A DNA stretch of 26,825 nt from positions 1 through 26,825 of the forward strand of contig CAJGEA010000007.1 in assembly GCA_904502015.1 (NCBI GenBank), given 5' to 3'. Position numbers and translations under genes: made by a program. The notes beneath the pieces were generated by a model. It worked only from the letters and a program-made list of their open reading frames with translations. It was not told the origin of the DNA and ran no database searches. The stretch is from an uncultured Clostridia bacterium. GTDB taxonomy: Bacteria; Bacillota; Clostridia; Oscillospirales; CAG-272. Below are positions 23,328 through 26,825 of this stretch, one piece after another. Within the stretch, counting starts at the first letter, position 1. Every line of letters starts with the position of its first letter.

Positions 23328-24629
23328 TTACAGATCGTTCTTAATCAGATCCTCGTAGCTCTCGCGGCGCACGGCCACGCGGGCCACACCGTCTCGGACG
23401 AGGATCACGGGGGGACGGGGCAGGCGGTTGTAGTTGGATGCCATAGCGAAGTTGTAAGCACCCGTGGTCAAAACCGCCAGAATGTCGCCACGCTTGGTCG
23501 CCTGCAAGGGCATATCCTCGCCGATGAGGTCGCCCGACTCGCAGCAACGGCCCGCGATGGTCACACGCTCGGTACGAGGGGCGTTGGGGCAGTTGGCGAT
23601 CAGTGCCGTATAGCGGGACTGGTACAGCGCGTAACGGGGGTTGTCGGGCATGCCGCCATCCACCGATACATAGGTACGGAAGCCGGGGATCTCCTTGACC
23701 GAGCCAACCGTGTAAAGAGTAATTCCGGCAGCGGCCACAAGGGAGCGACCGGGCTCAAGAATCACACGGGGCATTTTGATGCCGTTTGCCACGCAGAAGC
23801 CCTTGGTGATCTCAGCCATCTCGCGGATAACGGCGGCGTAATCCACCTCGCGGTCGTACTCGGTATAGGGAACGCCGAGTCCACCGCCAAGATTCAGCTC
23901 CTCCAGCTCGTAGCCGCACTCAGCCTTGATGACAGCAATGAAGCGCGTCATGATATCGGCGGCTGCCTTAAAGGGCTCGTTGTCGAAGATCTGTGAGCCG
24001 ACGTGGCAATGAATACCCGCCAGCTTGACGTGCTGTTGCTCAAGAGCCAGCTTGACGATAGCCATAGCCTGACCCGTTTCAATGGCCGAGCCGAACTTGC
24101 TGTCTACGCTACCCGTGCTGATGGCCTTGTGGGTGTGAGGGTCAATGCCGGGGGAGATGCGGAGCAGGATGCGCTGGGTGATGCCGCGGGCGGCGGCGTG
24201 CGCCTCGATCGACAGAAGCTCCTCGGTGTTGTCTACTACGAACGTACCAACGCCCATATCCATCGCGTCGTTAATGTCGCGCACGGTCTTATTGTTGCCG
24301 TGGAAATAGATGCGGGAAGCAGGGAAGCCTGCCGCGCGTGCGGTGTACAGCTCACCGCCCGACACGCAGTCCACGCCCATGCCTTCCTCGGCGGCGATAC
24401 GGTAAATGCCCGTAAAGCACAGCGCCTTGGATGCGTACAGAGGCAGGGCGTCTGCTCCGAACGACTCACGCGCCGCGCGGAGATAGGTCTGCATTTGGTT
24501 GCGGATGGCGTTTTCATCCATGATATAAGCGGGCGTGCCGTAGGTCGCGGCCAGCTCCACGGTATCCATGCCGCCAATGGTCAGGTGTCCCTGCTCGTTG
24601 ACGGACAAATGATTGTATAACAGATTCAT
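23328..24629 (-). CDS. lysA: Diaminopimelate decarboxylase
   Basis: A 433-residue fold-type III PLP enzyme that makes L-lysine and CO2 from meso-diaminopimelate, the last step of lysine synthesis. The PLP lysine is Lys68 in YASKAL; HCHVGSQ (207-213), LGGGLGV (about 247-253), EPGRS (292-296), the substrate-binding CESGD (363-367) and Tyr392 are all present. Length is normal. GAGGA lies about seven bases before the ATG at 24629. It sits between engB (36 bases) and the M50 protease gene (42 bases). Because diaminopimelate is also a peptidoglycan component, its presence in a run with dacF-like and spore genes is reasonable, though no lysine riboswitch is seen in the short leader. Confidence 0.96.
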   Translation of the reverse strand: MNLLYNHLSVNEQGHLTIGGMDTVELAATYGTPAYIMDENAIRNQMQTYLRAARESFGADALPLYASKALCFTGIYRIAAEEGMGVDCVSGGELYTARAAGFPASRIYFHGNNKTVRDINDAMDMGVGTFVVDNTEELLSIEAHAAARGITQRILLRISPGIDPHTHKAISTGSVDSKFGSAIETGQAMAIVKLALEQQHVKLAGIHCHVGSQIFDNEPFKAAADIMTRFIAVIKAECGYELEELNLGGGLGVPYTEYDREVDYAAVIREMAEITKGFCVANGIKMPRVILEPGRSLVAAAGITLYTVGSVKEIPGFRTYVSVDGGMPDNPRYALYQSRYTALIANCPNAPRTERVTIAGRCCESGDLIGEDMPLQATKRGDILAVLTTGAYNFAMASNYNRLPRPPVILVRDGVARVAVRRESYEDLIKNDL

Positions 24630-24665
24630 AACGGTTCCTCTTTGTTTGTCCTTGGTTTTGGGGGA

Positions 24666-25286
24666 TTACTTGCTCATGCGGACGCCTGAGAGCTGTCCGA
24701 TCACGCGGAGCACCTCATCTCGCCCCTCGTTTTTGAGTGCCGAGAAGGGAATGATCACGGTGTCCTCGTCGAGATCAGGGTCGTTTTGCAGGGCCTCCAT
24801 GCTCTTCTTCCGCTCGGTGACGTTGAGCTTATCCACCTTGGTGGCGATGATGAAGAAGGGCATACCTACCTCTTTGAGGTAGTTGACCATGTCGCGGTCG
24901 TCCTTGGTCAGGCCGATGCGGCTGTCCACGAGCTGGGCTACGGCGCACACGCGGTCAATGTTGGGGTTGTTGGTGAAATATCCGTCGGTCAAGGTAGACC
25001 ATTTGATCATATCTTCCTTCGGGCGCTTGGCAAAGCCATAGCCGGGGAGGTCAACGAGAAAGATCTTCTTGTCGATCTCGTAGAAGTTAACGGTGATGGT
25101 CTTACCGGGGGCAGAACTGACGCGCGCCAGACTCTTGCGCCCAAGCAGGGTATTGATGAGGGAGCTTTTACCCACGTTGGATCGCCCCGAAAGGGCGATT
25201 TGGGGAATGGGATCGGAGGGGAATTGACGAATCTCACCTGCCGTCATGCGGAGGTTGACGTTCTGCATATTGATGGGGGTTGCCAT
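24666..25286 (-). CDS. engB: Ribosome biogenesis GTPase EngB/YsxC
   Basis: A 206-residue GTPase needed for assembly of the large ribosomal subunit. G1 is GRSNVGKSS (residues 34-42), the G2 threonine lies near 63, G3 is DLPGYGFA (79-86), G4 is TKVD (149-152) and G5 is in FSALK. These and the length are standard for EngB. The stretch DSRIGLTKDD replaces the more common DSRH-type sequence. AAAGGAAA lies about six bases before the ATG at 25286. It follows lon by 30 bases, a conserved neighbour pair in Firmicutes (lonA-ysxC), so co-transcription is likely. Confidence 0.95.
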   Translation of the reverse strand: MATPINMQNVNLRMTAGEIRQFPSDPIPQIALSGRSNVGKSSLINTLLGRKSLARVSSAPGKTITVNFYEIDKKIFLVDLPGYGFAKRPKEDMIKWSTLTDGYFTNNPNIDRVCAVAQLVDSRIGLTKDDRDMVNYLKEVGMPFFIIATKVDKLNVTERKKSMEALQNDPDLDEDTVIIPFSALKNEGRDEVLRVIGQLSGVRMSK

Positions 25287-25316
25287 ATCCGTTTCCTTTT
25301 GTGTATGTTTTCTGTG

Positions 25317-26825
25317 TCAGACCGACGCCGAGCCCATGCCCGCGATGGGGGACACCAACGCGGCGGCGAGCACGTCGGACGCGCGGCGGCAGGGAACGAA
25401 GGTCAGATTCTCGCGCGCGGCAGGATCGATCTCGTCAAGGTCGCCCACGTTGTCGGCGGGGATCAGGACGGTCTTAATGCCCGCGGCATAAGCCGCCATG
25501 GTCTTTTCCTTGAGTCCGCCAATGGGCAGGACGTTTCCGCGCAGAGTGATCTCGCCCGTCATGGCCACATCGCGGCGCACGGGGATATCGGTCAGCGCGC
25601 TGACCAGCGCGGTCATCATGGTTACACCCGCCGAGGGGCCGTCCTTGGGCACCGCGCCTTCGGGCACGTGGATGTGAATATCCTTCTTTTGGTAGAAATC
25701 CGAGGGGATGCCGCATTGGGTGGCAATGCTGCGGGTATAGGTGAGCGCCGCGTGGGCGGATTCCTTCATCACGTCACCCAGTGAGCCCGTCAGCTCCAGC
25801 TTGCCCGTGCCGTCCAGCACGGCGACCTCCACGCGGAGCATATCGCCGCCCACCTCGGTGTAGGCAAGACCGTTGACAACGCCTGCCTCGTCCTCGGGGG
25901 CGATGTGCTCGGGGGTGAGCTTGCGCGGGCCGAGATAGTCCTTTACGTTTTCGGCAGTGATCGTGACGCGCTTGATGGAAGCGTCCTCCACGAGCTGCTT
26001 GGCCGCCTTGCGGCAAAGCGCGGCGATGGAACGCTCCAGATTACGCACGCCAGCCTCACGGGTGTAGTAGTCGATCAACTCATTCACGGCATCCTCGGTC
26101 AGCTTCAGCATACGGCGGTTGAGACCGTGTTTTTTGAGTTGCTTGGGAAGCAGGTGGTTGAGAGCGATGTTGAGCTTTTCGCGCCTGGTGTAGGAGGTCA
26201 GCTCAATGATCTCCATACGGTCGATCAGAGGCTTCGGGATGGTGTCCAGGCTGTTGGCTGTTGCGATAAAAAGACAGTCCGACAGATCGAAGGGCATCTC
26301 CACAAAATGATCGCGGAAAAACTTGTTCTGCTCGGGATCCAGCACCTCGAGCAGAGCCGAGGAGGGATCGCCGTGGGAGTCGCGGGTAAGCTTATCCACC
26401 TCGTCGAGCAGGATTAGGGGATTGTTGACACCCACCTGCGTGAGGGCGTTCACGATACGGCCGGGCATAGCGCCGATGTAGGTTTTGCGGTGACCGCGAA
26501 TGTCGGATTCATCCCGCACACCGCCCAGAGAAACGCGCACGTACTTGCGCTTCATGGCACGGGCGATGGAGGCGGCGATGGAGGTCTTACCCACACCGGG
26601 AGGGCCGACAAGGCAAATGATCTGATTCTTGAGCTCTGGGCTGATCTGCTTAACGGCAAGGAATTCCAGAATACGCTCCTTGACCTTCTCCAGCCCGTCG
26701 TGATCGGCGTCCAGCACCTTACGTGCGGCGGCCACGTCCACACGGTCACGGGTTGATTTGGTCCAGGGAAGCTCCAGGCAAACGTCCAAATAGTTGCCGA
26801 TAACCGATGCCTCGGCCGAGCCAAA
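25317..26825 (-). CDS. lon: ATP-dependent Lon protease, 5' end outside window
   Basis: The minus-strand frame is open to the window edge; the visible 502 residues cover the end of the N-terminal helical region (GNYLDVCLELPWTKSTRD), the AAA+ module and the protease. Walker A is GPPGVGKTS, Walker B LILLDEVDKL, with the arginine-containing sensor region after IATANSLDTIP. The protease dyad is Ser in KDGPSAGVTMMTA and Lys in IGGLKEKTMAA. The substrate-binding N-terminal domain is off the window. It degrades misfolded and regulatory proteins in the cytoplasm. The C-terminus ends in SPIAGMGSASV. Only an internal TTG (26789) is near the edge, and it is not the start. engB follows. Confidence 0.96.
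   Translation of the reverse strand, partial: FGSAEASVIGNYLDVCLELPWTKSTRDRVDVAAARKVLDADHDGLEKVKERILEFLAVKQISPELKNQIICLVGPPGVGKTSIAASIARAMKRKYVRVSLGGVRDESDIRGHRKTYIGAMPGRIVNALTQVGVNNPLILLDEVDKLTRDSHGDPSSALLEVLDPEQNKFFRDHFVEMPFDLSDCLFIATANSLDTIPKPLIDRMEIIELTSYTRREKLNIALNHLLPKQLKKHGLNRRMLKLTEDAVNELIDYYTREAGVRNLERSIAALCRKAAKQLVEDASIKRVTITAENVKDYLGPRKLTPEHIAPEDEAGVVNGLAYTEVGGDMLRVEVAVLDGTGKLELTGSLGDVMKESAHAALTYTRSIATQCGIPSDFYQKKDIHIHVPEGAVPKDGPSAGVTMMTALVSALTDIPVRRDVAMTGEITLRGNVLPIGGLKEKTMAAYAAGIKTVLIPADNVGDLDEIDPAARENLTFVPCRRASDVLAAALVSPIAGMGSASV

Noticed and set aside
24630..24665. Lysine riboswitch ahead of lysA
   Set aside because: The gap between engB and lysA is only 36 bases, far too short for that riboswitch.

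Overview
The window looks like chromosome of a Gram-positive, anaerobic Clostridia-type bacterium, probably from a spore-forming lineage. The basis is strong AGGAGG-type ribosome sites, a clostridial 2[4Fe-4S] ferredoxin, the holB-ricT pair, ScpA/ScpB, a GerW/YtfJ-type spore protein beside a DUF2953 protein, DacF-like carboxypeptidase, LysA, EngB and Lon. A BspA-type leucine-rich-repeat surface protein and lipobox proteins suggest a host-associated (for example gut) member, but the sequence alone does not name a genus. No tRNA, rRNA, CRISPR array, insertion sequence or phage gene was seen. No stretch longer than about 120 bases lacks a gene, apart from the gaps described below.

Positions 1-9835 (plus strand) read as one long operon of cell-surface and uptake functions: a 5'-truncated LRR surface protein, a small lipoprotein with an InlB-type repeat, an unusually large peptide-binding lipoprotein (OppA type), two permeases (OppB, OppC), two ATPases (OppD, OppF), and an 84-residue single-span membrane protein. 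Spacings are short and some ends overlap. A GC-rich hairpin at 9795-9835 closes the operon and sits between convergent genes.

Positions 9879-14363 (minus strand) hold trmN6-like tRNA methyltransferase, a TtcA-family tRNA thiolation enzyme and a GH78-type glycosidase in one tight cluster. The cluster lies behind a short ferredoxin gene that has its own promoter and a strong terminator. That terminator lies directly in front of the trmN6 ribosome site. Positions 14436-17039 (minus) hold holB and ricT behind a near-consensus promoter. RicT carries a long disordered N-terminus with seven RDN repeats encoded by a perfect 9-bp tandem repeat.

Positions 17073-26825 (minus) form a long co-directional run read in the order lon (truncated at the window edge), engB, lysA, an M50 membrane protease, scpA, scpB, a DUF2953 protein, gerW, dacF-like, rluB-like and a 137-residue protein, ending at a terminator at 17073-17110. 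It combines protein quality control, ribosome assembly, lysine/diaminopimelate metabolism, chromosome condensation, spore-related functions and peptidoglycan trimming. I found no clearly new multi-gene system. The best leads are the coupling of the surface LRR protein and lipoprotein to the peptide transporter, the enlarged OppA, the small membrane protein at the end of that operon, the glycosidase coupled to tRNA-modification genes, and the hairpin before trmN6.
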